This document shows positions 32,762 through 41,365 of a DNA stretch of 64,000 nt, one piece after another. The stretch's first letter is position 1. Each line of letters begins with the position of its first letter. Below the pieces are notes generated by a model. It made no database searches and had not been told where the DNA came from. It saw nothing but the letters and a program-made list of their open reading frames with translations. The translations under genes and the position numbers were made by a program. Source of the DNA: Microbacterium saperdae (GTDB lineage Bacteria > Actinomycetota > Actinomycetes > Actinomycetales > Microbacteriaceae); NCBI RefSeq assembly GCF_006716345.1, contig NZ_VFOX01000001.1:3002589-3066588 (forward strand), read 5' to 3'.

Positions 32762-34069
32762 ATGACTGAACAACTCGCCTCAGCCACGCGCACAGCCGTG
32801 GGGGGCCGCCGATACATCATCGGCATCGGCCTCATGCTCCTGGTGACGCTCGGCTACATGGACCGCATCAACTGGTCCATCGCCGGAAGCCACATCATCG
32901 AGGAGTTCGGCCTCACGACCGGGCAGTATGGAATCCTCACCTCGGTCTTCAGCTGGGCGTATCTCGCACTGATGATCCCGGTGGGGCTCATGGCCGACCG
33001 CTGGGGAGCCCGTCTCCTGCTGCCGATCAGCATCATCGTCTGGTCGATCGGTGCCGGCATGACCGGAGCCGCCACCGGACTCACGGCCCTCGTCATCGCC
33101 CGTCTGCTCCTCGGTGCCGGCGAAGCACCCATGTACCCGGTCGGCAACTCCGTGATCTCCGAGTGGGCTCCGCGCCAGGAGCGCGCCCGCTTCACCGGTC
33201 TGCTCAACGCCGGGGCACTCTTCGGACCGGCGATCGGCGCCGTGGTCGCCGCGTACCTCATCGCCTCGCTGAGCTGGCACGCCTCCTTCTTCATCCTCGG
33301 CGGCGTCGGCATCGTGTTCGGCCTCATCTGGCTGCTCGTCTACAACACCCCGGAGAAGACGAAGTGGCTCAAGCCCGCCGAGCGCGAGTTCATCCTGCGC
33401 GAGCGGGTCGACCCGCAGGTCGCCGCGCAGGGCTACTCCAGCAAGCCCCTCACCCTCCCCGTCCTGCTGCGCACCCGCACGATGTGGAGCCTGCTGATCG
33501 CGCACGGCTGCGCGGCGTACACGAACTACCTCTTCCTCTCCTTCATGCCGCTCTACCTCGAGAAGGAGCGCGGCCTGGAAGGACTCGGCTCCGGCTGGGT
33601 CACCGGCATCACCTACGCCGTGGCGGCCGTCGGCAGCATCATCCTGGCGTACATCGCAGACCGCCTCGTCCCGGCGGACAAGCTGCACTCCGGTGGCCGC
33701 CGCAAGCTCGTGACCACGGCGATGGTGGCCGCACTCCCCCTGCTGGTGCTGCCGTTCGTCGACAACGTGGTGGCGATCGTCATCCTGATCGCCTGGGTGC
33801 TCATCATGATCACCTCGGCGATGACCCTGAACTTCGCCCTCGCCGGTGACCTGATCCAGGGCAACCCCTCGAAGGGCCGCGTGTTCGCCCTGGTCCAGGT
33901 CGGCGGCAACACGTTCGGGCTTCTCGCGCCGATCGTGACCGGCTTCCTGGTCGACGGAACGGGCTCCTACACGATCCCGTTCATCCTCGCCGGCCTGCTG
34001 CTGGCCGTCGGCGCGACGCTGACCGCGAAGTTCTCGCGTGGATCCCTGGCCTCGAAGGCGCAGGATTGA
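32762..34069 (+). CDS. MFS transporter (ACS family, sugar acid/anion)
   Basis: A 435-residue 12-helix importer. The first helix region ends in YMDRINWSIAG, the signature of anion:cation symporters such as hexuronate, tartrate and galactonate carriers. MADRWGARLLLP lies in the 2-3 loop, and GAGEAPMYPVGNSV is in helix 4. It begins the rightward operon, four bases before the next gene. From context the substrate is a sugar acid, the compound processed by the following enzymes (inference). The ATG follows GAAGGGTC. Confidence 0.92.
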   Translation: MTEQLASATRTAVGGRRYIIGIGLMLLVTLGYMDRINWSIAGSHIIEEFGLTTGQYGILTSVFSWAYLALMIPVGLMADRWGARLLLPISIIVWSIGAGMTGAATGLTALVIARLLLGAGEAPMYPVGNSVISEWAPRQERARFTGLLNAGALFGPAIGAVVAAYLIASLSWHASFFILGGVGIVFGLIWLLVYNTPEKTKWLKPAEREFILRERVDPQVAAQGYSSKPLTLPVLLRTRTMWSLLIAHGCAAYTNYLFLSFMPLYLEKERGLEGLGSGWVTGITYAVAAVGSIILAYIADRLVPADKLHSGGRRKLVTTAMVAALPLLVLPFVDNVVAIVILIAWVLIMITSAMTLNFALAGDLIQGNPSKGRVFALVQVGGNTFGLLAPIVTGFLVDGTGSYTIPFILAGLLLAVGATLTAKFSRGSLASKAQD

Positions 34070-34072
34070 GGC

Positions 34073-34810
34073 ATGTACGAACTCCACTCGCTCGTCGACG
34101 GCTTCCCCGGGAAGTCGTCCTCGCACGGTGCCTTCGGGTGGAGCAGCCTGTGGCTGCTCCACCAGGGGGATCGTCGCGTACTCATCGACGCCGGCCCTCC
34201 GGCCTACATCCCGCTCATCCACGAGGGGCTGGCCGAGCTCGGGCTCGACACCGGCGACATCACGGATGTCGTGGTGACGCACCTGCACTGGGACCACGTG
34301 GGCAACTTCACGATGTACCCGAACGCCACGACCTGGGTCGGTGAGGAGGAGCTGGCCTGGGCATCCACCCAGCCGGCCGGCACCAAGTTCATCCCCGATC
34401 TGCACATCCAGGAGCTGCTGCGTCGCCGCGACGGCGTCGAGCGGATGCGCGACGGGCAGGAGATCCTGCCGGGCATCACGGCGATCGCGAGCCCGGGACA
34501 CACCCCGGGACACCTCGCCTTCCATGTGGACGCCGCGGAACGCTCGCACGTGTTCGCGGGGGACGCGGTGAAGAACGTGTTCGAGCTCAACACGCTCGTC
34601 GTCGATTCCACGATGGATGCGGATGCCAGCCGCGCGAGCGTCGATCGCCTGCGGTCGCTGCTGCGCGACACGTCCGGCGTTCTCGTCCCCGGACACGATG
34701 TGGCACTCGCCCTCGACGGCACCGACGCCGTGCGTCTGGCGGAGCAGTCCTCACGGATCGGGTTCTTCGCGGACGGCGTGCGCGGCGAAGTCGATCGGAG
34801 CATCCGCTGA
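34073..34810 (+). CDS. Metallo-beta-lactamase-fold hydrolase, possible lactonase
   Basis: A 245-residue enzyme. Metal motifs are THLHWDHVGN (HxHxDH, about 69-78), SPGHTPGH (about 142-149), FAGDAV with the bridging Asp (about 162-167) and VPGHD near 205. The WHxH-DH style and length resemble quorum-quenching and sugar lactonases of the MBL fold. In this operon it may open an aldonolactone or aldarolactone made by the SDR dehydrogenase encoded at 42348. That substrate is inferred. It is 3 bp after the MFS stop. Confidence 0.85.
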   Translation: MYELHSLVDGFPGKSSSHGAFGWSSLWLLHQGDRRVLIDAGPPAYIPLIHEGLAELGLDTGDITDVVVTHLHWDHVGNFTMYPNATTWVGEEELAWASTQPAGTKFIPDLHIQELLRRRDGVERMRDGQEILPGITAIASPGHTPGHLAFHVDAAERSHVFAGDAVKNVFELNTLVVDSTMDADASRASVDRLRSLLRDTSGVLVPGHDVALALDGTDAVRLAEQSSRIGFFADGVRGEVDRSIR

Positions 34811-34854
34811 CCCGCGCGTGACCGCGCCCGACCCATCCGCCCTCAGGAGATGAC

Positions 34855-35646
34855 ATGACCACCCCCCTGCGCTTCGATGCGAACCTCAAATGGCTGTTCA
34901 CCGAGCACCCCTTCGAGGAGCGGTTCGACGCGGCCGCCCGCGCCGGCTTCCACGCCGTCGAGTACCCCGCGCCGTACGAGTACGCGCCGGGCCGTCTCGT
35001 GGAGCTGCTCGCGCAGGCCGGTCTCACGCAGATCCTGATCAACACTCCGATGGGTCCGGCGGGCTCTCCCACCCGCCAAGGGCTCGCATGCGTCCCCGGC
35101 GCGGAACACGCCTTCCGCGACGGGGTGCTGCGAGGTCTCGAGTACGCCACGGCCCTCGAGGCCCCGTTCCTGCACGTCGTCGGGGGCATCATCCCCGACG
35201 ACGTGCAGCGGGACCGCGCTTTCGCCCTCTATGTCGCCAACATCGCCTGGGCTGCCGAGCAGGCGCGCGGTACCGGCATCCGTCTGCTGCTCGAACCGCA
35301 GAACAAGCGCGACGCCCCCGGCTTCATCCTCGAGACGCAGGCGCAGGCCGCGGCGGTCGTCGACACCGTCGGTCGCGATCAGACCGGCCTGCTGATGGAC
35401 TTCTATCACGCGCAGATCGACGAGGGCGATCTGATCCCCACGTTCCTCGCGCACCGCGAGCAGATCGCACACCTGCAGATCGCCGACCCACCCAGCCGCC
35501 ATGAGCCGGGGACGGGCGAGATCGCTTTCGATCGCATCTTCACCGCGATCCGCGACTCGGGATACGACGGCTGGATCGGCTGCGAGTACCAGCCGCTGAC
35601 CGACACCGCGACCGGCCTCGGCTGGATGAAGGAGATCTCCGCATGA
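34855..35646 (+). CDS. otnI: Hydroxypyruvate isomerase-like / 2-oxo-tetronate isomerase (OtnI-like)
   Basis: A 263-residue TIM-barrel enzyme of the Hyi/OtnI family. Metal ligands and active-site features are visible as EPQNKRDAPGF (about 141-151), LLMDFYHAQ (about 178-186), LQIADPPSRHEPGTGE (about 205-220) and GCEYQP near the end. OtnI converts 2-oxo-tetronate to 3-oxo-tetronate, which OtnK then phosphorylates. Finding OtnK and OtnC homologues just downstream supports this role over hydroxypyruvate isomerisation. The stop overlaps the next start (ATGA). Confidence 0.85.
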   Translation: MTTPLRFDANLKWLFTEHPFEERFDAAARAGFHAVEYPAPYEYAPGRLVELLAQAGLTQILINTPMGPAGSPTRQGLACVPGAEHAFRDGVLRGLEYATALEAPFLHVVGGIIPDDVQRDRAFALYVANIAWAAEQARGTGIRLLLEPQNKRDAPGFILETQAQAAAVVDTVGRDQTGLLMDFYHAQIDEGDLIPTFLAHREQIAHLQIADPPSRHEPGTGEIAFDRIFTAIRDSGYDGWIGCEYQPLTDTATGLGWMKEISA

Positions 35647-36317
35647 ACGCTCGCCCGAGAATCGCCCTGATCAGCGCCGTCACCGCGGCCATCGCACCGG
35701 CTCGATCGGCGCTCGACGAGCTGTATCCCGACGCAGAGGTGTGGAACATCCTCGACGATCGTCTGCTCAGCGATGCCGATGAACGCGGTGGCCTGGACGA
35801 CCCCCTCCGCGCTCGCATGGTGCGCCTGATCGACCATGCGCTGGCGGAGGGCGCCGACGGAGTGCTGCTCACCTGCTCCCTTTACGGACCCGTGGCCGCC
35901 GACGTCCGACGCGATGCTCCCGTGCTGGCCCCTGACGAGGCGGCCTTCCGTGAGATCGCCGCGGCCGGATACGGCTCGGTGCTGGTGGTGGCCTCCTTCG
36001 AAGGAGCAAAGGACGATTCGGTCGAGCAATTGACGACGGCTCTGCGCGCGGCGGAAAGCAAAACGAACGTGACAGGGATCGCGGTCCCCGCGGCCATGGC
36101 CGCCACGAAGGCCCAGGATTCCCGCGCGCTGCTCGCCGCGCTGTCGGAGGCCTGCGTGCCCTACGCCTCGCAGGTCGATGCCGTCTTCCTCGCGCAGTAC
36201 TCGCTGGCTCCAGCGGCGCACGATCTGGCGACGGCGCTCGGCGTCCCCGTGCTGTCCGGTCCTGCCAGCTCTGCCGTCGCCTTGCGCGACCTCCTCTCTG
36301 CGGAGTCCGCCCGATGA
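35643..36317 (+). CDS. Asp/Glu racemase-superfamily protein lacking one catalytic Cys
   Basis: A 224-residue protein of the aspartate/glutamate/hydantoin racemase fold: AEVWNILDDRLLSD, then LLTCSLYGPVA with the first active-site Cys at about residue 80, a strand GSVLVVASFEGAK and VDAVFLAQYSLAP. In two-base racemases the last block carries a second Cys; here the place reads AQYS. It may therefore be an isomerase, decarboxylase or binding protein rather than a racemase. It overlaps both neighbours by 4 bp, so it belongs to this pathway. The substrate is unknown. Confidence 0.75.
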   Translation: MNARPRIALISAVTAAIAPARSALDELYPDAEVWNILDDRLLSDADERGGLDDPLRARMVRLIDHALAEGADGVLLTCSLYGPVAADVRRDAPVLAPDEAAFREIAAAGYGSVLVVASFEGAKDDSVEQLTTALRAAESKTNVTGIAVPAAMAATKAQDSRALLAALSEACVPYASQVDAVFLAQYSLAPAAHDLATALGVPVLSGPASSAVALRDLLSAESAR

Positions 36318-37570
36318 TCGGGATCATCGCCGACGATGTGACCGGCGGAACCGATGTCGCGGTCGCCTGCCGCCGTCAGGGACTGCGCACCGGCATCGTG
36401 TTCGGGGAACCGCACGCCCACGCGATCGACCCGGCCTGGGACGTGGCCGTCGTGGCGCTCAAGACCCGCACGATCCCCGCAGCAGATGCCGTCGCCCAGT
36501 CGCTCACGGCGGCGAAGGCGCTGCAGGCCCAGGGCGCGGATCAGCTGTATCTCAAGTACTGCTCGACATTCGACTCGACCGTCGACGGCAACATCGGTCC
36601 GGTGCTCGAGGCCCTGGCGTCGCTCGTCGGCGCCGGGCGCGTCGTCACGACGCCGAGTTCTCCCGAGCACGGCCGCACGGTCTCCGATGGGCAGCTCTTC
36701 GTGAACGGCGTTCCCCTCGCCGAGTCCCCCATGCGCGACCATCCGCTCACCCCGATGCGCGACTCCGACCTGGTGCGGCTGCTCGATCGACAACTGCCCG
36801 CGCCGTCGAGCCGGGTTCTGCCCCTCGACCTCGTGCGTGGCGGGTCTGATGGGCTGCGCGCGGCCATCGCCGACCCGCAGCACGACGCCCGCTATGTGTT
36901 CCCCGACGCCGTCACCGACGACGATCTGCTGACGATCGCCCGCGCCGCTCTGGACGCGCCTCTGCTGGCGGGAGCCGCAGGGCTCGCCGGAGCACTCGCC
37001 CGCGCCCTCGTCGAGAGCCGCCCCTCCGCGGAGCATCCGACTCCGCCGGCAGACGGCAGCGGCCGCACGATCGTGCTCGCGGGCAGCTGCTCCCGGCGCA
37101 CGCTGGAGCAGATCGACGCGATGGCCGATGCGGGACGCCCGATGCACCGCCTCGACGCGCTCGCATCTCAGGACCCGGCCGTTCTCGCCGCCGAGGCACT
37201 CGCGTGGTACGACGCCCTCGATCCGGCTGCTCCCGCACCCCTGATCTACGCCTCCCTCCCGCCCGAGCAGTTGCATGCGGTGCAGGAGCGACTGGGCATC
37301 GAGCAATCAGCCGCCATCCTGGAGGATGCGATCTCGCAGGTGGCCCACGGTGTCCGTGATCGTGGAGTCACGCGCTTCCTCACCGCAGGCGGCGAGACCT
37401 CCGGCGCCGTGATCGCGGCCCTCGACGTGCGTGCCGGCGAGATCGGCGCGGAAGCAGCTCGCGGAGTGCCGTGGATCCACGGAGACGACGGCACGCGATT
37501 CCTGTTGAAGTCGGGCAACTTCGGTGACCCCGACCTCCTGGTGCGCGCCTCAGAGGAGAGCACCTCATGA
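36314..37570 (+). CDS. otnK: Four-carbon acid sugar kinase (OtnK-like, DUF1537)
   Basis: A 418-residue kinase of the DUF1537/NBD_C family. The N-terminal domain has IADDVTGGTDVAVAC (about 4-18) and KYCSTFDSTVDGNIGPV (about 80-96), the substrate loops. The C-terminal domain has VLAGSCSRRTLEQI and AGGETSGAVI, for nucleotide, then IHGDDGTRFLLKSGNFG near the end. Family members phosphorylate 3-oxo-tetronates at C4 or erythronate. It is translationally coupled to both neighbours, between the racemase-like protein and the aldolase. Confidence 0.9.
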   Translation: MIGIIADDVTGGTDVAVACRRQGLRTGIVFGEPHAHAIDPAWDVAVVALKTRTIPAADAVAQSLTAAKALQAQGADQLYLKYCSTFDSTVDGNIGPVLEALASLVGAGRVVTTPSSPEHGRTVSDGQLFVNGVPLAESPMRDHPLTPMRDSDLVRLLDRQLPAPSSRVLPLDLVRGGSDGLRAAIADPQHDARYVFPDAVTDDDLLTIARAALDAPLLAGAAGLAGALARALVESRPSAEHPTPPADGSGRTIVLAGSCSRRTLEQIDAMADAGRPMHRLDALASQDPAVLAAEALAWYDALDPAAPAPLIYASLPPEQLHAVQERLGIEQSAAILEDAISQVAHGVRDRGVTRFLTAGGETSGAVIAALDVRAGEIGAEAARGVPWIHGDDGTRFLLKSGNFGDPDLLVRASEESTS

Positions 37571-38187
37571 ACGCACGGCGCGACGACCTCATCCGCGCCG
37601 CCCGGTCGCTGTTCGACCGGGGGCTCACGCACGGAAGCACGGGCAACCTGTCGGTGCGGGCCGAAGGCGGCATCCTGGTCACCCCGACCGGATCGAGTCT
37701 GGGCACCGTGACCGCCGACGAGCTCTCGCTGATCGACGATCGGGGCCGGCACCTGGGAGGTCCCGCTCCGTCGAAGGAAGCCTTCCTGCATGCAGCCGTG
37801 CTGCGGGCCCGCCCCGGCGCCCAGGCGGTCGTGCACACGCACTCCACCCACGCGGCAGCCGTGTCCTGCCTGGCGGACCTCGACCCGAGCGACGCGCTCC
37901 CCCCGCTCACGGCGTACTTCGCGATGCGGATCGGGCGCCTTCCGCTGCTGCCGTATTACGCGCCAGGAGACGACGCGCTGGAGGCTCTCGCGGAACGCAC
38001 CGCGCGCGACCACGTGGCCCTGCTGCTGAGCAATCACGGACCCGTCGTCGCGGGCAAGACGCTCTCCGCGGCCATGGATGCGCTCGAGGAGCTCGAGGAG
38101 ACCGCGAAGCTCTTCCTGTTGCTCCGCGGGGTCGCCACCCGCCCGTTGACCCCTGCACAGGTCGACGCGCTGCGTCCGCCGAACTGA
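37567..38187 (+). CDS. otnC: Class II aldolase family, 3-oxo-tetronate 4-phosphate decarboxylase (OtnC-like)
   Basis: A 206-residue zinc enzyme of the class II aldolase/adducin family. Ligands are HTHSTHAAAVSC (about 80-91) and SNHGPVVAGK (about 155-164); THGSTGNLSVR lies at the N-terminus. OtnC-type members turn 3-oxo-tetronate 4-phosphate into DHAP and CO2, the last step after OtnK. It overlaps OtnK by 4 bp and ends the operon before a large convergent terminator. A fuculose-phosphate-aldolase-like activity is the alternative. Confidence 0.85.
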   Translation: MNARRDDLIRAARSLFDRGLTHGSTGNLSVRAEGGILVTPTGSSLGTVTADELSLIDDRGRHLGGPAPSKEAFLHAAVLRARPGAQAVVHTHSTHAAAVSCLADLDPSDALPPLTAYFAMRIGRLPLLPYYAPGDDALEALAERTARDHVALLLSNHGPVVAGKTLSAAMDALEELEETAKLFLLLRGVATRPLTPAQVDALRPPN

Positions 38188-38199
38188 CCAGCGCAGACA

Positions 38200-38254
38200 C
38201 ACGACGAAGGGCGTGTGGGAATCCGCGATCGGATCCCACACGCCCTTCGTCGTG
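38200..38254. terminator. Bidirectional terminator with 21-bp arms
   Basis: A near-perfect hairpin with 21-base arms (38200-38220 and 38234-38254) and a 13-base loop, placed 12 bp after the aldolase stop and 9 bp before the convergent transporter stop. The arm core is GACGAAGGGCGTGTGGGA. It can end both operons. Confidence 0.85.
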
Positions 38255-38263
38255 CGGTCAGGG

Positions 38264-39577
38264 TCAGGAACCCACGAACACTCCGTTGCGCTTCTTCGCC
38301 AGCACGTAGAGCACGACGCTGATCGCACAGAGGACCGCGATGTAGATCGGGAAGATCCAGCCCGCGCCGATGCTCTGCAGCCACACGAACAGGTACGAGG
38401 CGGTGCCGCCGAAGAGCGCGACGCCGACGCCGTAGCCGAGGCCCATGGCCGTGCCGCGGATGTGCTGCGGGAACAGCGAGTTGGCGACGGCGTTGTAGAT
38501 CGTCAGGTTCAGCAGCAGCACGAGCGAGCCACCCAGCATGACACCGGCGAGCGGGCCGATGCCGCCGTCGTTGTAGAGCAGCACCAGGAAGATCGTCGGG
38601 ATCGCCAGGAGGCGTCCGACCAGGAACCAGCGCGAGAGCGCCCACTTGTCGAGGATCCGGCTGAGCACGAGCGCTCCGAGGGTCAGCACGACGCTCAACG
38701 TCGTCGAGACCGCGAACACGGCCGTGGGGTCCTCACCGAATGCACCCGTCGCGAGCGAGGGCAAGCCGGACAGCCAGGTGTAGTTGTACGCCATGATCGC
38801 GCCGATCACGAAGACGACGGCGACCACGCTCAGCCAGTAGTGGCGCACGCCGCGCCAGACCTCGATCGTCTCGGTGCGGGTCGCCACCTCGCCGTTCGCG
38901 CCGACGACGCCCTGCGGCAGCGTCTCGGGAAGCGATCGGCGCAGCCACAGCACGAGGATGCCGAGCACGCCACCCAGGATGAACGGGATGCGCCATCCGT
39001 ACTCACCCATCGCGGTGGCGCCGAGCAGCGCGCTGGCGCCGAAAGCCGTCAGCGGGGCCAGGAGGTTGCCGAGGTTGTTGAAGAACGCCATGAAGCCGGC
39101 GACGTAGCCCGGGCGCTCCGGCACCAGCTCCAGCCCGTATGCCTGGCTCAGCGGCGCCTCGATACCGGTCGAGATGCCCTGCACGATGCGCATGAGCAGC
39201 ACGATGATGCCGGCCCAGACGCCGAGGGTCTCGTGTGTCGGCAGCACGCCGATCACGAGGCTCGCGGCGGCCGTGACCCCGACCGATCCGATCATCACGA
39301 TCTTGCGGCCCACGCGGTCCGCGACGAGGCCGAACACCACGCCGCCGATCGGGCGGAAGATGAAGCCCACCGCGAAGACGGCCAGCGAGTTGAGCGTCGC
39401 CGACGCCGGGCTGTCGCCGGGGAAGAAGGCGTTGCCGATGTAGACGGAGAGCAGTCCGAACATCGCCCAGTCGAACCACTCGAGAGCGTGGCCCGCGCTG
39501 AGCGCGAAGAGGTTGCGGGTGTCGTGCCGACGCGAGGGGGCGTCGTCGACGGGTCGGGTGGTGGTTTCCTGCGTCAC
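38264..39577 (-). CDS. MFS transporter, metabolite:H+ symporter (MHS) family
   Basis: A 437-residue 12-helix carrier. The start region has ALEWFDWAMFGLLSVYIG, the MHS hallmark of the proline/betaine and alpha-ketoglutarate permease group, then RPIGGVVFGLVADRVGRK in the 2-3 loop. The last gene of the leftward operon, it lies 54 bp after the nucleoside hydrolase gene. The substrate could be an organic acid or an uptake partner for the sugar-acid pathway. The ATG overlaps no upstream gene. Another MFS carrier of a different family opens the rightward operon. Confidence 0.9.
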   Translation of the reverse strand: MTQETTTRPVDDAPSRRHDTRNLFALSAGHALEWFDWAMFGLLSVYIGNAFFPGDSPASATLNSLAVFAVGFIFRPIGGVVFGLVADRVGRKIVMIGSVGVTAAASLVIGVLPTHETLGVWAGIIVLLMRIVQGISTGIEAPLSQAYGLELVPERPGYVAGFMAFFNNLGNLLAPLTAFGASALLGATAMGEYGWRIPFILGGVLGILVLWLRRSLPETLPQGVVGANGEVATRTETIEVWRGVRHYWLSVVAVVFVIGAIMAYNYTWLSGLPSLATGAFGEDPTAVFAVSTTLSVVLTLGALVLSRILDKWALSRWFLVGRLLAIPTIFLVLLYNDGGIGPLAGVMLGGSLVLLLNLTIYNAVANSLFPQHIRGTAMGLGYGVGVALFGGTASYLFVWLQSIGAGWIFPIYIAVLCAISVVLYVLAKKRNGVFVGS

Positions 39578-39631
39578 GGGAGAGCTCCTTCGCTCACGGG
39601 GGGGGTGATGCTATCGGGGGGGGGTAGTGGG

Positions 39632-40618
39632 TCAGCGCCAGGGAAGCGGACGACGGAGGGTCTCGCCGATGAGGTCGAGCACACCGTCGAAGTCCATGTC
39701 GAAGATGACGCGGTGCTGCGGACGGGTCTCGTCGCGAGACGGATGCACGCCGGCGAGGTACCGGTCCCCGGTCGCCGGGTCCTGGAAGGTCTGCAGCGGG
39801 CGGCGGACCGCTCCGGCGACGAGCTCCGGTCGCAGCAGGGTCGCGACGGCCAGGCTGTCGTTGATGCCCATGACGCGATGGTCATCGGGCTGCGGGTACG
39901 ACCGCGTGTAGAAGCCGGCGTAGTCCGCACTGATCGCGGTGATCAGCTTGGCGGGCGGTGAGTCGGTCGCCGCGGCGATCTCGAGGAAGAAGTCCTCGGG
40001 AACGAGTGCCTGACGCGTCACGTAGGGTCCGCACCAGGTCACATCGCCCTCGTGGCGGGCGACCTCCTGCGCAGCGTCGATGTCGAACGACACGTTCGGG
40101 TCACGCGAGACGCGGAACCGTCGGTCCGCCCAGGGTTCGGTGTCGTTGTAGAGCGCCGGGCCGAGGGTGCCGACGATGGTCGTGCTGCGGAGTCGCTCCA
40201 GCAGTCGCGGCTCCCGCTGCAGGGCGAGCGCGAGGTTCGTCTGCGGGCCGAGCGCGAGGTAGTCGATCTCGCCGTCATGCGCATCGACCAGGTCGAGCAG
40301 CACCTGCACGCCGTCGGGCTCGGCAGGGACCGGCGTCGCTGGGCGCAGGCCGGTGTTCCCGAATCCGTCCTCGCCGTGGATGCCCGGGTTCAACCGCAGC
40401 TCCTGACGCAGCGGCACCGCGGCGCCCCGGTACACGGGGACGTCGGTACGTCCGCAGGTGTCGAGCACGTAGCGCGCGTTGTCGGCGGCGCGGGCGCTCT
40501 CGCAGTTGCCGAAGACGCTGATCGCAGCGAGGATCTCGACCTCGGGGTCGGCGGCCAGCAGCATCAGCGCCAGCGCGTCGTCGACTCCCGTGTCGGTGTC
40601 CACGATGACTTTTCTCAT
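39632..40618 (-). CDS. Nucleoside hydrolase family protein (IunH/RihC-like)
   Basis: A 328-residue enzyme. The N-terminal motif DTDTGVDDALALML (about 6-19) binds calcium and the ribose of nucleosides. NPGIHGEDGFGN lies near 75, and DDHRVMGINDSLAVA near the C-terminus supplies the last metal and base contacts. Members cleave the N-glycosidic bond of ribonucleosides to base and ribose. In this operon it may instead act on another glycoside. It is separated by 69 bp from the upstream substrate-binding gene. Confidence 0.88.
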   Translation of the reverse strand: MRKVIVDTDTGVDDALALMLLAADPEVEILAAISVFGNCESARAADNARYVLDTCGRTDVPVYRGAAVPLRQELRLNPGIHGEDGFGNTGLRPATPVPAEPDGVQVLLDLVDAHDGEIDYLALGPQTNLALALQREPRLLERLRSTTIVGTLGPALYNDTEPWADRRFRVSRDPNVSFDIDAAQEVARHEGDVTWCGPYVTRQALVPEDFFLEIAAATDSPPAKLITAISADYAGFYTRSYPQPDDHRVMGINDSLAVATLLRPELVAGAVRRPLQTFQDPATGDRYLAGVHPSRDETRPQHRVIFDMDFDGVLDLIGETLRRPLPWR

Positions 40619-40687
40619 GTTCTCTCTTCTCGTCAGTGCGACGGGTTCGGTCGCAGCTTCCGTGATGACGCCCTGCGGCGCCCGATG

Positions 40688-41365
40688 TCAGGGGGCGCTC
40701 AGCCCGACGGATTCGAAGGCGCGGCGCGCGTCAGGCGCTCCGAGCGCTGTGGCGAAGGCGGCCGCCGTGTCCGGGGCTCCGGGGCGCACGCCGATCGCGA
40801 ACGACGCGTAGGACTGGAGGGCGTGCGGGATCGGCGTCACGATGTGCGGCCCCGCGACCGCCCGCAGCTCGCTGATCTGCTGGATCGCGACGCTCGCCCG
40901 GCCGTCGACGACGGCATCCGCCGTGAGCCCCGCGGAGAAGCGGACTGCTCGCTCGTCGATGACCTCCAACAGATCGTGCGTGCGCAGCACCTCCATGAAG
41001 TGCAGGCCGCTCGCACCGCTCAGCGTGTAGGCGACGGCCGATGCCGCGCGCAGGTACTCCAGGAAGCTCTCCGCCGACTCATCGGCCGGCGCGGGGCTCT
41101 CGGGGAGCCGGGCGAAGCCGACGGCGGACACCGCGATGTCGGCGAGGCCCTCGTGACCGAGCACGCCCTGGTCGGCCAGACCCCGTACCGATGAGGACAC
41201 GCCCAGCACGAGGTCGGGGCGCTCTCCTTCCGCGATGCGGCTCAGCAGCACGGTCGTCGGCTCGAACGTCGCCTCGACACGCTCGCCCGTCGCCTTCTCG
41301 AAGATCGGGATCACGGTCTCCTCGAGCGCCTGACGGACGACGAGTCCGCTGTAGAGGGTGATCAT
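40688..41365 (-). CDS. Substrate-binding-fold protein without signal peptide
   Basis: A 225-residue protein resembling ModA/PBP-II-type binding domains: VRQALEETVIPIFEKATGERV, DLVLGVSSSVRGLADQG, YTLSGASGLHFMEVL and GLTADAVVDGRASVAI. It begins MITLYSGLVV without a basic-hydrophobic signal peptide, so it should be cytoplasmic. No ABC permease is nearby. It overlaps the dehydrogenase gene by 4 bp. It may be a cytosolic ligand-binding or enzymatic variant of the family. Confidence 0.72.
   Translation of the reverse strand: MITLYSGLVVRQALEETVIPIFEKATGERVEATFEPTTVLLSRIAEGERPDLVLGVSSSVRGLADQGVLGHEGLADIAVSAVGFARLPESPAPADESAESFLEYLRAASAVAYTLSGASGLHFMEVLRTHDLLEVIDERAVRFSAGLTADAVVDGRASVAIQQISELRAVAGPHIVTPIPHALQSYASFAIGVRPGAPDTAAAFATALGAPDARRAFESVGLSAP

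Noticed and set aside
32780..34696. A 638-codon minus-strand frame opposite the MFS and MBL genes
   Set aside because: Antisense shadow: Asp/Glu/Arg/His-rich with no domain; the plus strand has clear transporter and hydrolase motifs.
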